64,000 nt of DNA, taken from contig NZ_JAUSSG010000003.1 in NCBI RefSeq assembly GCF_030812215.1, forward strand, positions 516,400 through 580,399. Reading direction: 5' to 3'. Positions 35,007 through 43,682 of the stretch are shown piece by piece. Position numbers and translations under genes: made by a program. The notes beneath the pieces were generated by a model. It made no database searches and was not told where the DNA came from. It saw only the letters and a program-made list of their open reading frames with translations. Positions within the stretch are counted from its first letter, which is position 1; each line of letters opens with the position of its first letter. Origin of the DNA: Variovorax boronicumulans. GTDB taxonomy: Bacteria; Pseudomonadota; Gammaproteobacteria; Burkholderiales; Burkholderiaceae_C.

Positions 35007-36047
35007 TCACTGCTCGTAGCAGATGTCCAGCCTGACGAGGGCGCCGCTGGCGTCGATGTGGTCGGCGCGAAAGTAATAGCGACCGCGGTAGCTGCCGAGG
35101 TGAAGGGGGATTGAGACAGGGTCGCCCCAGCTCGTCAGCGCAAAGCCTTGCCCGCGCAGCCATTGCAGCAGGGCGTCGAGGCGCTGCGGGTCTGCGTCTA
35201 CGCAGATGTCGGCGTCTGCGGGCGGCGTGCCTTGCGGGTCTTTCAGCCATCGCGCGAAGCTACCGAGCAATGTGAAGGTGTGCCCTTGTGCGCGCAGGGC
35301 GTCGAGCAGTTCGGCGGTGGCTTGCAGGTCGATGCGCTCGCGCTGCTTGCGGAAGACCAGCGCGTATTCGTGGCGACGGTCAGTGCGCCCATCGGTACTG
35401 GTGTCATTACTCTCGTGCGGGTAGATGAGCACGCGCTCTTCTTCCATGATGAAGAGCGAGCCCAGGATGCGCGCGAGATCGAAGGCCAGGGGCAGCACGC
35501 GGTCGCCGAGGCGGATGTTCTGCACCATCGCAATACAGGCGCCGCCTTCGCGCAAGCCCGCGCGGGCGCGATGGAACACGCTGCGAAGGCCGTCGAGGTG
35601 TTGGGCGTAGCTCTGGCTGTCGTAGAGCTGCGAGGCCACGGGTGCGCCTGTCCAACCGCAGCCGAAGTAGGGCACGTTGGTGAGGCAGAGGTCGAAGGGC
35701 GGGAATGCGGTGTCGTCGAGCGCATCGCACGAGCCATGCAGGAGCGTCGTGCCCTGCGCGAGTGCGTGACGCGCCAGCCGCTCTCGGATGAGGTCGATGC
35801 GGCCCGCATCGACCTCGCAGCCCGAAGCCAGGCGGCCTTCGAGACGTGCCGCCAGCAACGTCGTGCCGAAGCCCGCGAACGGATCGAACACCGTGTCGCC
35901 CGGCTGTGAGAACTGACGCACGAAGGGCAGCATCTGCTCGACCCATCCGCAATCGCGACCGCCCATCGGGTCGCGTGCGCGCAGGTCGTCCGGCAGGCGG
36001 TAGCGCGGGGATTCGTGATCGAGCATCAACCAGCTGTGGCTAGCCAT
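35007..36047 (-). CDS. SAM methyltransferase fused to a nucleotidyltransferase-like domain
   Basis: A 346-aa two-domain protein. The N-terminal domain has the DNA-methylase-like SAM motif I DPFAGFGTTLLAAR (about residues 48-61), then TNVPYFGCG (about 117-125) where amino-methylases have NPPY or DPPY. Motif I comes before motif IV, the reverse of typical beta-class N4/N6 methylases with this DPFxGxGTT signature. From about 255 a small nucleotidyltransferase-like domain follows: GSFARWL, then DADICVDADP and RLDICYEQ at the end. The start overlaps the stop of the radical SAM gene by eight bases, so the two are coupled. The target could be DNA, RNA or a small molecule; no function is assigned. 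Confidence 0.7.
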   Translation of the reverse strand: MASHSWLMLDHESPRYRLPDDLRARDPMGGRDCGWVEQMLPFVRQFSQPGDTVFDPFAGFGTTLLAARLEGRLASGCEVDAGRIDLIRERLARHALAQGTTLLHGSCDALDDTAFPPFDLCLTNVPYFGCGWTGAPVASQLYDSQSYAQHLDGLRSVFHRARAGLREGGACIAMVQNIRLGDRVLPLAFDLARILGSLFIMEEERVLIYPHESNDTSTDGRTDRRHEYALVFRKQRERIDLQATAELLDALRAQGHTFTLLGSFARWLKDPQGTPPADADICVDADPQRLDALLQWLRGQGFALTSWGDPVSIPLHLGSYRGRYYFRADHIDASGALVRLDICYEQ

Positions 36048-37182
36048 GGGCAAGGACCTGTTCGGAGCGGATGTCGAGCAGCACGTCATGCCCCGGCTCC
36101 CAGCCTGCGCAGAGCTGGCCATTGGCAAAGTAGACGAGCTTGTAGATGTCGCCGGTCGCATGGCGTTCATGCATCGCGCCGTAGTCGGCGCTCTCGAAGA
36201 CGACGTTCAGCCCGCTCGCGGTGCGAAGGCGCAGGTTCCAGAAGTAGTAGCCCTCGGTGAGGCCTTCGAGGGACCAGGTGCGCGAGACCTCGGGGTCGTC
36301 GAGGCAGGCGGTCAGCAGGGCGTCCATCGACACGCGTTCTGCGCGCAGGTAGCGCGCGGTGGCGTTGTCGCGGTAGCCGTCGTCCAGGCGCGAGAACTCG
36401 CGGAAGACGACGGTGCCGGCGCCGCATTGCCGCGCCCACGCGAGGTACGCCGCCACGTCCTGCGGTTGCGCGACGCCGCCGCGCTGCAGGATGCATACGA
36501 GGCGCAGCGCAATCGCATCGGCCAGTTGCCGCGCAGTGCGTTCGAACACGGCCTGATCGCCGATCGCCACCTCGGGGCGGAACCGCATGATGGCCTGGTT
36601 GGTCGCGCCATCGTGGTGATGGCGGGACAGCTCCAGCCAGCTCAGCCCGAAGCCTTGCAGCGCGCGTTGCAGCATCTCGCCTTGCGGCGCGGCGAAGCCG
36701 GCGCCGTTGGTGTACAGCACGCGGTCTTCGATGGTGGGGCCATCGCTTTCGCTCGCGGTCAGCGTCTGGAGCAACTGGCGCATCCAGTCGGCGTCGTCGC
36801 TCGTTTCCAGACCCGAGAGCGACCACGAGAGCGGCACGCCGCGCAAGGCCCGCAGCACGTGGGCGAGGCCATCGAAGTAATCAGGCGCGGGCCGCAGCCG
36901 CGAGGCCGGCGTTCCGCCCTGGGTCTTGCGCAGGTTCTCCGAGCAGAAGCTGCAGCGCGCCGAACAGGGCCGCACCGACGCATACGGCGTGAAGGTGATC
37001 GGCTGCGCAAGGCGCCGCTCGACGCCGCCGATGGTGTGCGTGTGCCAGCGTGCGGCTTCGTGCGCCAGCGGAGTGCGCCGGGTCACCTGGCTCACCGAGG
37101 TGCGCAGCCGTTCGAAGAGCGGGGAGCCCGCGCTTCGTGGCAGGTCGGCAAGGGCGATTTCGAAGGAAGTGGCGGGGCGCAT
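36040..37182 (-). CDS. Radical SAM protein linked to the methyltransferase-nucleotidyltransferase
   Basis: A 380-aa protein. The radical SAM cluster motif CSARCSFC (CxxxCxxC) is at about residues 68-75, after TFTPYASVRP. A following beta-alpha barrel carries LSWSLSGLET (the GGE-like region) and LVCILQRGGV. The C-terminal fifth (WNLRLRTASGLNVVFESADY) is strand-rich and lacks extra Cys clusters, so there is no obvious SPASM domain. The start ATG at MRPATSFE has no strong ribosome-binding site. I do not recognise the subfamily. Translational coupling to the methyltransferase-nucleotidyltransferase gene suggests one modification pathway. Confidence 0.8.
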   Translation of the reverse strand: MRPATSFEIALADLPRSAGSPLFERLRTSVSQVTRRTPLAHEAARWHTHTIGGVERRLAQPITFTPYASVRPCSARCSFCSENLRKTQGGTPASRLRPAPDYFDGLAHVLRALRGVPLSWSLSGLETSDDADWMRQLLQTLTASESDGPTIEDRVLYTNGAGFAAPQGEMLQRALQGFGLSWLELSRHHHDGATNQAIMRFRPEVAIGDQAVFERTARQLADAIALRLVCILQRGGVAQPQDVAAYLAWARQCGAGTVVFREFSRLDDGYRDNATARYLRAERVSMDALLTACLDDPEVSRTWSLEGLTEGYYFWNLRLRTASGLNVVFESADYGAMHERHATGDIYKLVYFANGQLCAGWEPGHDVLLDIRSEQVLAHG

Positions 37183-37278
37183 CGCGGGTGGTGAAAGGGC
37201 GGAAATGGCCGCAGCCGCAACGATACGACAGCGCCGTCCCCGATTGGGAATTCGTGCGCGATCTGTTAGAACCCCCCC

Positions 37279-37728
37279 ATGCGCACCTCCCTGGTCCTTA
37301 TTCCGCTGTTCTTCGCCGCCCTGGCCGCGAATGCGGACGTGGTGCGCTGCACCGATGCCAACGGCAAGATCTCCTACACCGACGGCAAGTGCCCGACGGA
37401 CACCAAGCAGTCGCGGCAGGTGCAGATCGATGAGACACCCGCTCCGCCGGTGCCGGCCTTGCGTCCGCAAGCCGAGGAATCGCGCCAGCCGGCCTACACG
37501 CCGCCGCCCCCGCCGGTCGCTGCGCCCTCGGGCCCCGCCATCATTCCGCGCAACCCGGTCGCCGAGGCGCCGCCCGTCGATCCGCCGGTCTACATCCTCG
37601 GGCCCGAGCCTTACTACGACGGACCGCAGCGCCACGCGCATCGTCCGCCGCGCGTGCGCGATCCGGGACCGCCGCCCGGCCAGCGGCCGTGCCAGAACCT
37701 CGCGGGCATCAAGCGCAACAACTGCTGA
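37279..37728 (+). CDS. DUF4124 domain exported protein
   Basis: A 149-aa protein with a signal peptide (LVLIPLFFAALAANA, about 5-19) followed by the DUF4124 domain VVRCTDANGKISYTDGKCP and a long Pro-rich tail ending in two Cys (PCQNLAGIKRNNC). DUF4124 proteins are common small periplasmic proteins of beta- and gammaproteobacteria with no firm role; Cys pairs may form disulfides. The gene is divergent from the radical SAM gene across about 96 bases. Confidence 0.85.
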   Translation: MRTSLVLIPLFFAALAANADVVRCTDANGKISYTDGKCPTDTKQSRQVQIDETPAPPVPALRPQAEESRQPAYTPPPPPVAAPSGPAIIPRNPVAEAPPVDPPVYILGPEPYYDGPQRHAHRPPRVRDPGPPPGQRPCQNLAGIKRNNC

Positions 37729-37760
37729 AGGTTGACGGGCTCCGGCCCTGCATTCGATCC

Positions 37761-38228
37761 ATGACTCTTTCCGCTTGCGCGCCGGAGCGCCCGCGCCACT
37801 GGACCGTCCATTGCGACGGCAGCGCCATGCCCAACCCGGGCCGCATGGGCGTCGGTGCGGTCATCACGCAGCCCGATGGCACCCGCCACACGCTCTCGCA
37901 GGCCACGCACGCCATCGGCTGCAACAACGAGGCCGAGCTGCGGGCACTGACCCTGGCCTTGAAGGAACTGCGCGCCCGCGGCGCCAGCGCCGTGGTGGCC
38001 TACAGCGACAACAGCATCCTGGTCGAGCAGCTCGGCGCGGCCGGTGCCCGGCCGATCGCGCGGCTGGCGCCGTTGTTCGACGACGCTCGCGCGCTGCTTG
38101 GCGAGTTCGAAGAGGCCCGCGTGCAGTGGATTCCGCGCCATCGCAACAGCGAGGCCGACGCGCTGGCCCGTGCCGCCCTCGGCGCGGGGCCGAAGCCGCC
38201 GCCCAAGCCCTGGAAAAAGCGGCGTTAG
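37761..38228 (+). CDS. Ribonuclease HI family protein
   Basis: A 155-aa RNase H fold protein with the acidic residues expected for catalysis: Asp in TVHCDGSAMPNPG (about residue 19), Glu in NNEAELRAL (about 58), Asp in AYSDNSIL (about 84), and NSEADALARAA near the C-terminus (Asp about 134). It should cut RNA in RNA-DNA hybrids. The tail is Pro/Lys-rich. Compared with classical RnhA the handle region is short, as in the second RNase HI type. Its upstream neighbour on the same strand is the DUF4124 gene, 32 bases away. Confidence 0.85.
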   Translation: MTLSACAPERPRHWTVHCDGSAMPNPGRMGVGAVITQPDGTRHTLSQATHAIGCNNEAELRALTLALKELRARGASAVVAYSDNSILVEQLGAAGARPIARLAPLFDDARALLGEFEEARVQWIPRHRNSEADALARAALGAGPKPPPKPWKKRR

Positions 38229-38331
38229 CTGAGAAGGTGTGAACGACCCCGTCATGCCTGAGCAGCCCGCCGGATCATTCGCACCTTCCGAGGTCCTTAT
38301 CATTCGGGTCGTTCCCGAACCACAGACGCCC

Positions 38332-38580
38332 ATGACCGAAGAAACTTCCCGCCCGCCGCTTCCCGATCACCTCTCCACCGATGCCCGCAGCCCGCATCAC
38401 GTGGCCGCCGTCTTCGAATTCCCCATCGGCATTCGCTTCAACGGCAAGGAGCGGCTCGACGTGGAGGAGTACTGCATCAGCGAGGGCTGGATCAAGGTGC
38501 CGGCCGGCAAGGCGGTGGACCGCAAGGGCTACCCGCTGCTGCTCAAACTCAAGGGCACGGTCGAGGCCTACTACCGCTGA
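38332..38580 (+). CDS. DUF3297 family protein
   Basis: An 82-aa protein matching DUF3297: LPDHLSTDARSPHHVAAVF, then GIRFNGKERLDVEEYCISEG and a final LKLKGTVEAYYR. It is cytoplasmic and usually annotated as a glutathione-peroxidase-adjacent or conserved hypothetical protein; the function is unknown. The ATG was chosen because the family begins near this point; an in-frame ATG-type start 31 codons earlier would give an atypical extension. Confidence 0.8.
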   Translation: MTEETSRPPLPDHLSTDARSPHHVAAVFEFPIGIRFNGKERLDVEEYCISEGWIKVPAGKAVDRKGYPLLLKLKGTVEAYYR

Positions 38581-38590
38581 AGCCGTCGCC

Positions 38591-39517
38591 TCAGCGCCAC
38601 TGCAGCAACAGCGACCACGGCTGGCGGCTCATGTGGCGATCGATGCACCCAGCGGCCCCGGCCGCGCATCCCTCGGGCAGGTAGCTCGGGTCCAGCAGCC
38701 GCGTGCCGGGCGCGAACGCCAGGCGCCGCAAGGTGACCGACTGGATCACGTTGCCGCCGATGGTGTCGAAGCCCGTGGCATCGACACCCACCACCACATC
38801 GCAATGCATCGGCAAGGCCTCGCCACCCGTGGGGCGCTGGGCCAGCACTTCGCCGATCCGCTCGAAGGTGTCGTAGCCCGCGCCGGTGCCTCGCGCCTGG
38901 CAGACGAGGTCGCCCACGCGCGGCGGCGTGCGCATCAGGTCGCAGGCGCGCATCGCATAGCGCGTCGGCCGGTTGGCCGCTTCGTCGAGGCTTGCTTTCC
39001 ATGCGGCGCCGGCGTAGTCGGCATGCGCTTCCGAGAAAACGAATTCGTCCGCGCCGAGCCCGGCTCGCTGCGCAATCCAGCTGACGAAGGCGGCGGACCA
39101 TGGCGCATCGATCACTGCGACGCGGCTCAACGCGTTGTCGATGGACTGCGGCTCGGACGAGTCGGACACGGCATCCGGGTCGGTGCCGCGAAGGCGCACG
39201 CCGGTCGCCTGCCAGTAGCCGAGCACGCGCTGCCAGGGCGCAAGGTCTTGCGCGGCGGTGCGGAAGTCCTCGGCCTCCCAGGCGCCGGCATAAGTGAGGC
39301 GGCCTTCGGCATCCATGGTCTGTGCGCCGAAGGCCTGGTGCTCCTGTTGCGCGAAGGTCGCCATGGCGAGCGCGCGGGAGGGTGGCGGGATCTGCGTGGC
39401 CGTGTCGAGGCAGCCCGGCGCGGCCGAGGCGCTGCCCGCGGCCGCCAGCAGAAAAAGAAAAACGCCCACGGCCGGGCTCTTCCATGGCAAAGAAGAGCGG
39501 GCGGTGGGCGGCGTCAT
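38591..39517 (-). CDS. DUF2272 domain exported protein
   Basis: A 308-aa protein with an N-terminal signal segment (VGVFLFLLAAAGSASA) and a DUF2272 domain (SAAFVSWIAQRAGL, then HCDVVVGVDATGFDTIGGN). The domain belongs to the NlpC/P60-like CHAP group: a Cys or Ser nucleophile and HCDVV-type His would suggest an amidase fold. It is probably periplasmic. A start 4 codons earlier is possible; no ribosome-binding site separates the two. It converges with DUF3297 with ten bases between stops. Confidence 0.75.
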   Translation of the reverse strand: MTPPTARSSLPWKSPAVGVFLFLLAAAGSASAAPGCLDTATQIPPPSRALAMATFAQQEHQAFGAQTMDAEGRLTYAGAWEAEDFRTAAQDLAPWQRVLGYWQATGVRLRGTDPDAVSDSSEPQSIDNALSRVAVIDAPWSAAFVSWIAQRAGLGADEFVFSEAHADYAGAAWKASLDEAANRPTRYAMRACDLMRTPPRVGDLVCQARGTGAGYDTFERIGEVLAQRPTGGEALPMHCDVVVGVDATGFDTIGGNVIQSVTLRRLAFAPGTRLLDPSYLPEGCAAGAAGCIDRHMSRQPWSLLLQWR

Positions 39518-39563
39518 GGCGGGGAGCATAGCCCGTCGGGCCGTGCTCTCCGCAGCATGCGCG

Positions 39564-41162
39564 CTAGTTGCAGTACTGCGCGTTCTCGTCCGTGTTGATC
39601 GGTGCCGGCGGGTCGGCCAGGAACTGCTGCACGGGCACGACCGTGGCATTGCAGTTCGCGTCCGTGGTCAGGTCGAACACATGCCAGTAGTCGGTCGACG
39701 AGGTTTCACCCGCGGGCGGCGTGAAGATCGACTGTGCGCCGCGGTTGCTCAACTCGATGCGCGCCGGCGAGCCCGTCTGGCCCGGGTCGAAGGTGCCCGA
39801 GAAGTTGCGCACGAAGAACCGGTAGGTGCGGTTCTTCGCGAGCTTGGCGAAGGTCGTCACTTCGGGGCCGAAGCTGTCGGTGTCGTCCACGTCCAGGCCG
39901 ATGAAGGGGGCCGCGGCGAGCGAGCCTTTGTCGCTGTAGTAGACGTGCTCGCTGGCGTTGGCGCCGAGCGTGTGCGAGTCGAGGTCCTCGGGGTTCGCGC
40001 CCCACGTCAGCTTGACCGACACGGCCGAGCGCGTGAGTTCCAGGCAGGCGCCGAGCGAGAGGTCTCCATCGCCGATGCTCACCGTGGGTGCGTTGGAGAT
40101 TTCCGTGGCGGTGTTGGCGATGACGAAGGCCGAGCTTGCGCGCTTCACCTGCACCGAGAACTCGCCGTTGGCATTGGTCAGTGCCGATGCCGCGCCGGTG
40201 TACGACTTGCCTTCGCTCATCACCAGTGCACCGCCCACGCGTTGGCCGGCCGAATCCTGCACGCAGCCGTTGACGCGCACGGTGTTGTAGATCTGGTCCG
40301 CGTTCCAGGTGGTGAAGTGCGTGACCGTGCCCTCGTAGTACTGCGACGGTGCCGTGCCTTGCAGCGTGGCCGTGCCCTCCTGCACCCACAGGCCGGTGGT
40401 GGTGTTGTAGTAGAAGAGCGGCACGCTCGGCGGCAGTGCCGTGGCGCGCGACGAAGGCGCGATGCGCACCGTGGCGTCCATGCCGGCCGCGAGGTTCAGC
40501 GGTGCGCCGTCCGCATCGACGAAGCTGGCGTCCAGCGCGCCGAAGCTCTCGATCGGCGCGGCGCCGCCGTCCGTGCCGGCGAGGTAGTTGCCGGGCATCA
40601 CGTTGACGTCGCTCGCGGGGGCGATGGGCGTGACGCGCGCAGTCGCCGGGCCCGTGGGCGCGCTGCCGTCGGCGCGGCGCAGCGAGTTCGCGCGCAGCTT
40701 GACCATGGCGGTGGAGCCGGGCACGACGACGTCGTAGGCGGCCTGCGGATCGAAGTTCACCGTGACCGCCACCGGCAGCATCGGGATGTTGATGACGGTC
40801 GAGGAGCCCGAGGCCGACAGCGCGGCGGTGGCGCGGCTCTGCGGCACCATGCCGGCCTTGGTGAAGCTCAGCAGCACCGATGCGGCAGGCGCGATCTCGG
40901 TGAGGGTGTAGCTGCCATCGTCAGCGGTGACAGCCGAAGACGAACCGGTGCTGACCGTGACCTGGGCCACGCCCTTGCCGTCGAGCGCATTGGTGACGCG
41001 GCCGGTGACCTTGGCCTTCTGTTGCGGAGGCGGCGGTGGTGGCGGCTGGTTCTGATCCGGCGGCGGAAGGATGAACGGATAGTGCACGTCGCCTCCGCCA
41101 CCGCCACCGCAGGCTACGACGGTCAGGACGGCTGCAGTGGCCGCCCACAGTTTGAATTTCAT
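39564..41162 (-). CDS. Large lipoprotein with carboxypeptidase-regulatory-like domains
   Basis: A 532-aa lipoprotein: lipobox LTVVAC at about residues 13-18, six glycines, a Pro/Gln-rich linker, then a carboxypeptidase-regulatory (CarboxypepD_reg) beta-sandwich (VTGRVTNALDGKGVAQVTVS). A second such motif lies near 300 (VNGCVQDSAGQRVGGALV). A region with FYYNTTTGLWVQEGTATL follows. It should sit on the outer membrane or in the periplasm and may bind carbohydrate or protein. No enzyme motif is clear. A GAGGGG lies about eight bases before the ATG. Confidence 0.75.
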   Translation of the reverse strand: MKFKLWAATAAVLTVVACGGGGGGDVHYPFILPPPDQNQPPPPPPPQQKAKVTGRVTNALDGKGVAQVTVSTGSSSAVTADDGSYTLTEIAPAASVLLSFTKAGMVPQSRATAALSASGSSTVINIPMLPVAVTVNFDPQAAYDVVVPGSTAMVKLRANSLRRADGSAPTGPATARVTPIAPASDVNVMPGNYLAGTDGGAAPIESFGALDASFVDADGAPLNLAAGMDATVRIAPSSRATALPPSVPLFYYNTTTGLWVQEGTATLQGTAPSQYYEGTVTHFTTWNADQIYNTVRVNGCVQDSAGQRVGGALVMSEGKSYTGAASALTNANGEFSVQVKRASSAFVIANTATEISNAPTVSIGDGDLSLGACLELTRSAVSVKLTWGANPEDLDSHTLGANASEHVYYSDKGSLAAAPFIGLDVDDTDSFGPEVTTFAKLAKNRTYRFFVRNFSGTFDPGQTGSPARIELSNRGAQSIFTPPAGETSSTDYWHVFDLTTDANCNATVVPVQQFLADPPAPINTDENAQYCN

Positions 41163-41276
41163 GGTGATCCCCTCTCTTCGATGAACGATTTGTTGAGCCG
41201 TGTCGCAGGCTCGAATCGCCAGCCGGCAGGGCTGCCCGATGGTGCGGAACGCGGGGGTGTCCTGCCAGTGCCGAAG

Positions 41277-41300
41277 GGCACGTGTCGAAAGACACATGCC
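41277..41300. repeat. Hairpin with GAAA loop in the gap before the exporter stop
   Basis: GGCACGTGTC and GACACATGCC pair with one C-A mismatch around GAAA. It lies 68 bases beyond the stop of the sulfite-exporter gene on the minus strand, where an operon end is expected. No T-run follows in that direction, so a processing or stabilising hairpin is as likely as a terminator. Confidence 0.4.
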
Positions 41301-41367
41301 GAAAGTCACTTCGAACGAGAGAGAGAAAGGGCTGCGGCCTGCGAACGCAGGCCGATGGCATGGCGTT

Positions 41368-42165
41368 TCAGGCCAGCAGGCTGAAGAGCGAACGCAGCAC
41401 GCTCACCGTTGCCAGCGCGATCAGCAGGTTCAGCACGTGCTTCCTGAACTGCTCGGGCGATACGCCCTTGAACGAGCGCTGCCCCCACCAGATGCCCGCC
41501 AGCATCGCAGGCGCGAGCCACAGCGCCCACTTGAGCGTGTTCGGCCCGAGCAGGTTGCCCGACGCATGCGCGGAAGACGGCATGAGCGCGGCGGCAACCA
41601 GCGACACCACATCGCTGAAGAGCAGCAGCGCGATCAGCGTGGCGCGCAACGCGGCCGGCGCCATCTTCGCGGTGCTCAGCAGCACCGCGATGGCGATGCC
41701 GCCGATGGCCGCCACGCCGTTGATGAAGCCCGATGCCAACCCCGCCGCGAGCCGCACGCCGCGCGTGGGCACGAGCGTGACGTGCGCGCCGCCGCGCAGC
41801 AGCAGTGCAGCGGCCATCAGCAGCGCGCCGATCAGAAGGCGCAGCGGTGTCTCGGGCAGCCATGCGAGCAGCGCCACGCCAACAGGGATGCAGATCAGGT
41901 TGCCCACCATCAGCCAGCTGAGCCAGGGCATGTCGACATCGCGCGCGATGCCGCGCAGCTGGCTCAGGCTCGCGAGGATCTCCAGCATGAAGATGGCCGG
42001 CACCACGAGCGCGGGCGACACCACCAGCGACATGCCCGCCACCGTGATGGCCGAGAAGCCGAAGCCCGCGAAGCCGCGCACGATGCCGGCCGCGAACACC
42101 ACGCAGAGGCTGTAGACGAGCAGTGCCGGCGCGAGCGGCGGAACCAGCAGTTCGGCCGCCGTCAT
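41368..42165 (-). CDS. TauE/SafE-family exporter (probable sulfite/organosulfonate exporter)
   Basis: A 265-aa membrane protein with eight predicted helices in two repeats (GIVRGFAGFGFSAITVAGMS and LASGFINGVAAIGGIAIAV), the TSUP family signature. Members export sulfite, sulfoacetate or related anions. Its ATG overlaps the stop of the CoA-ligase gene, placing it in the sulfoacetate operon, where it would remove the toxic sulfite released later by Xsc. Uptake of the substrate is the alternative. Confidence 0.83.
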   Translation of the reverse strand: MTAAELLVPPLAPALLVYSLCVVFAAGIVRGFAGFGFSAITVAGMSLVVSPALVVPAIFMLEILASLSQLRGIARDVDMPWLSWLMVGNLICIPVGVALLAWLPETPLRLLIGALLMAAALLLRGGAHVTLVPTRGVRLAAGLASGFINGVAAIGGIAIAVLLSTAKMAPAALRATLIALLLFSDVVSLVAAALMPSSAHASGNLLGPNTLKWALWLAPAMLAGIWWGQRSFKGVSPEQFRKHVLNLLIALATVSVLRSLFSLLA

Positions 42166-43682
42166 GCCTCGAAGAGCGGCAGCAGCTTCAGGCGCTGCAC
42201 CTTGCCCGAAGGCCCGCGCGGCAGGTCGGCGACGAAGCGGTAGTGGCCCGGCGTCTTGTAGCGGCCGAGCGCGGTGGCGCTGAAGGCGCGCAACTCGTCC
42301 TCGGTACAGGCACAGCCTTCGCGCAGCACGATGCACACGCCGATCTCCTGGCCGTAGTGGCGGTCGGGCACGCCCACGGCCGCGGCCTCGAGCACGGCGG
42401 GGTGCTGCAGCAACGCCTCGTCGATCTCGCGCGGCGCGATGTTCTCGCCGCCCTTGATGATCAGCTCCTTGATGCGGCCGGTGACGAAGAAGAAGCCGTC
42501 CGCGTCGCGGTGGCCGAGGTCGCCGGTGCGCAGCCACCCGTCGGGCGTGAAGCTCGCGCGCGTGGCCTCTTCGTTCTTGTAGTAGCCGAGCATCACGTTC
42601 GGCCCGCGAATGACGAGTTCGCCGGTGGTGCCGTCGGGCACGGCCGCGAGCGCGGCATCGACCACGCCGGCCATGCAGCCCGAGGCGCGACCGACCGAAC
42701 CCAGCTTGCGCGCGGCCGGGTCCATCGGGTTGGAGAACGAAGGCGCCGCGGTCTCGGTGAGACCCATGGTCTCGACGATGCCGATGCCGAACATCTGCTC
42801 GAACGCGCGGTGGTGCTCGGGTGGCAGCGCCGCCGAGGCCGAGCGGCAGAAGCGGATGGCGAGCGTCTGGGCGAGCGGCGGCTTCGGGCCTTCGAGCAGG
42901 TACGAGATCATGGTGGGCACCACGTTGATCCAGCTGCACTGCGTCTGCGTGGCCTGCTCCCAGAATCGGCCGGCCGAGAATTTGGGCGGCATCGCGAGGC
43001 TGCCGCCGTGCGCGAGCGGGGCGAGCATGGTCACGGCGAACGCGTTGATGTGATAGAGCGGCAGCACCGCGAGCACGCGGTCTGCAGGCTGCAGCGCGTG
43101 CTCGGCGCTGATGGCATGCGCATTGGCCGCGAGGTTGCGCTGCGACAGCATCACGCCCTTGGGCATGCCGGTGGTGCCGGAGGTGTACATCAGCAGCGCG
43201 ACGGCGTCGGCGGCGGGCGGTGGCGCATCGGGCGTGGCTTCGGTTTCGCCCGGCAGCGCTTCGGCTTCCGGATCGACCACGATCACCGTCACCGGCCGGT
43301 CGAAGGCCTGCACGATGTCGCGCACGCGCGCTTCCCACTCGGGCGCCACGCAGACCACGCGGCAGTCGGAGTGCGCGAGCACATAGCGCATCTGCTCGGC
43401 CTGTGACAACAGGTTGACCGGGTTCACGCAGTAGCCCGCATGCATCGCGCCCAGCAGCAGGCGCAGCGTCTGCAGGCCGTTGGGCATGACGACCGAGATC
43501 GTCTCTCCGGGTTTCGCACCGTGCCGGGCCAGCACGCCCGCCACGCGCCGGCAGCCGTGTGCGAGTTCGCCATACGTGATGTGGCGCTCGCTCTCTGTCG
43601 CTCGCGCATACACCGCGTGCGGCTGGCGTGCCGCCTGCCGCTCGATCAGCGCATGGACCGTGCCGCCTGCCGCGCTGCTCAT
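42162..43682 (-). CDS. sauT: AMP-forming acyl-CoA ligase, probable sulfoacetate-CoA ligase
   Basis: A 506-aa adenylate-forming enzyme: P-loop YTSGTTGMPKGVM at about 170, ETMGLTETAAPS around 305, GWLRTGDLG near 398, and the catalytic Lys in GPSGKVQRLK near the C-terminus. It activates a carboxylic acid as a CoA thioester with ATP. The gene overlaps a sulfoacetaldehyde-dehydrogenase-like gene and is followed by a sulfite exporter, which matches SauT of the sulfoacetate pathway (sulfoacetate + CoA + ATP to sulfoacetyl-CoA). The substrate is inferred from that context; the sequence alone says only acyl-CoA ligase. Confidence 0.72.
   Translation of the reverse strand: MSSAAGGTVHALIERQAARQPHAVYARATESERHITYGELAHGCRRVAGVLARHGAKPGETISVVMPNGLQTLRLLLGAMHAGYCVNPVNLLSQAEQMRYVLAHSDCRVVCVAPEWEARVRDIVQAFDRPVTVIVVDPEAEALPGETEATPDAPPPAADAVALLMYTSGTTGMPKGVMLSQRNLAANAHAISAEHALQPADRVLAVLPLYHINAFAVTMLAPLAHGGSLAMPPKFSAGRFWEQATQTQCSWINVVPTMISYLLEGPKPPLAQTLAIRFCRSASAALPPEHHRAFEQMFGIGIVETMGLTETAAPSFSNPMDPAARKLGSVGRASGCMAGVVDAALAAVPDGTTGELVIRGPNVMLGYYKNEEATRASFTPDGWLRTGDLGHRDADGFFFVTGRIKELIIKGGENIAPREIDEALLQHPAVLEAAAVGVPDRHYGQEIGVCIVLREGCACTEDELRAFSATALGRYKTPGHYRFVADLPRGPSGKVQRLKLLPLFEA

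Noticed and set aside
41368..43338. Fusion of the exporter with an upstream region
   Set aside because: The extension reads through the ligase gene out of frame; the exporter begins at the ATGA overlap.
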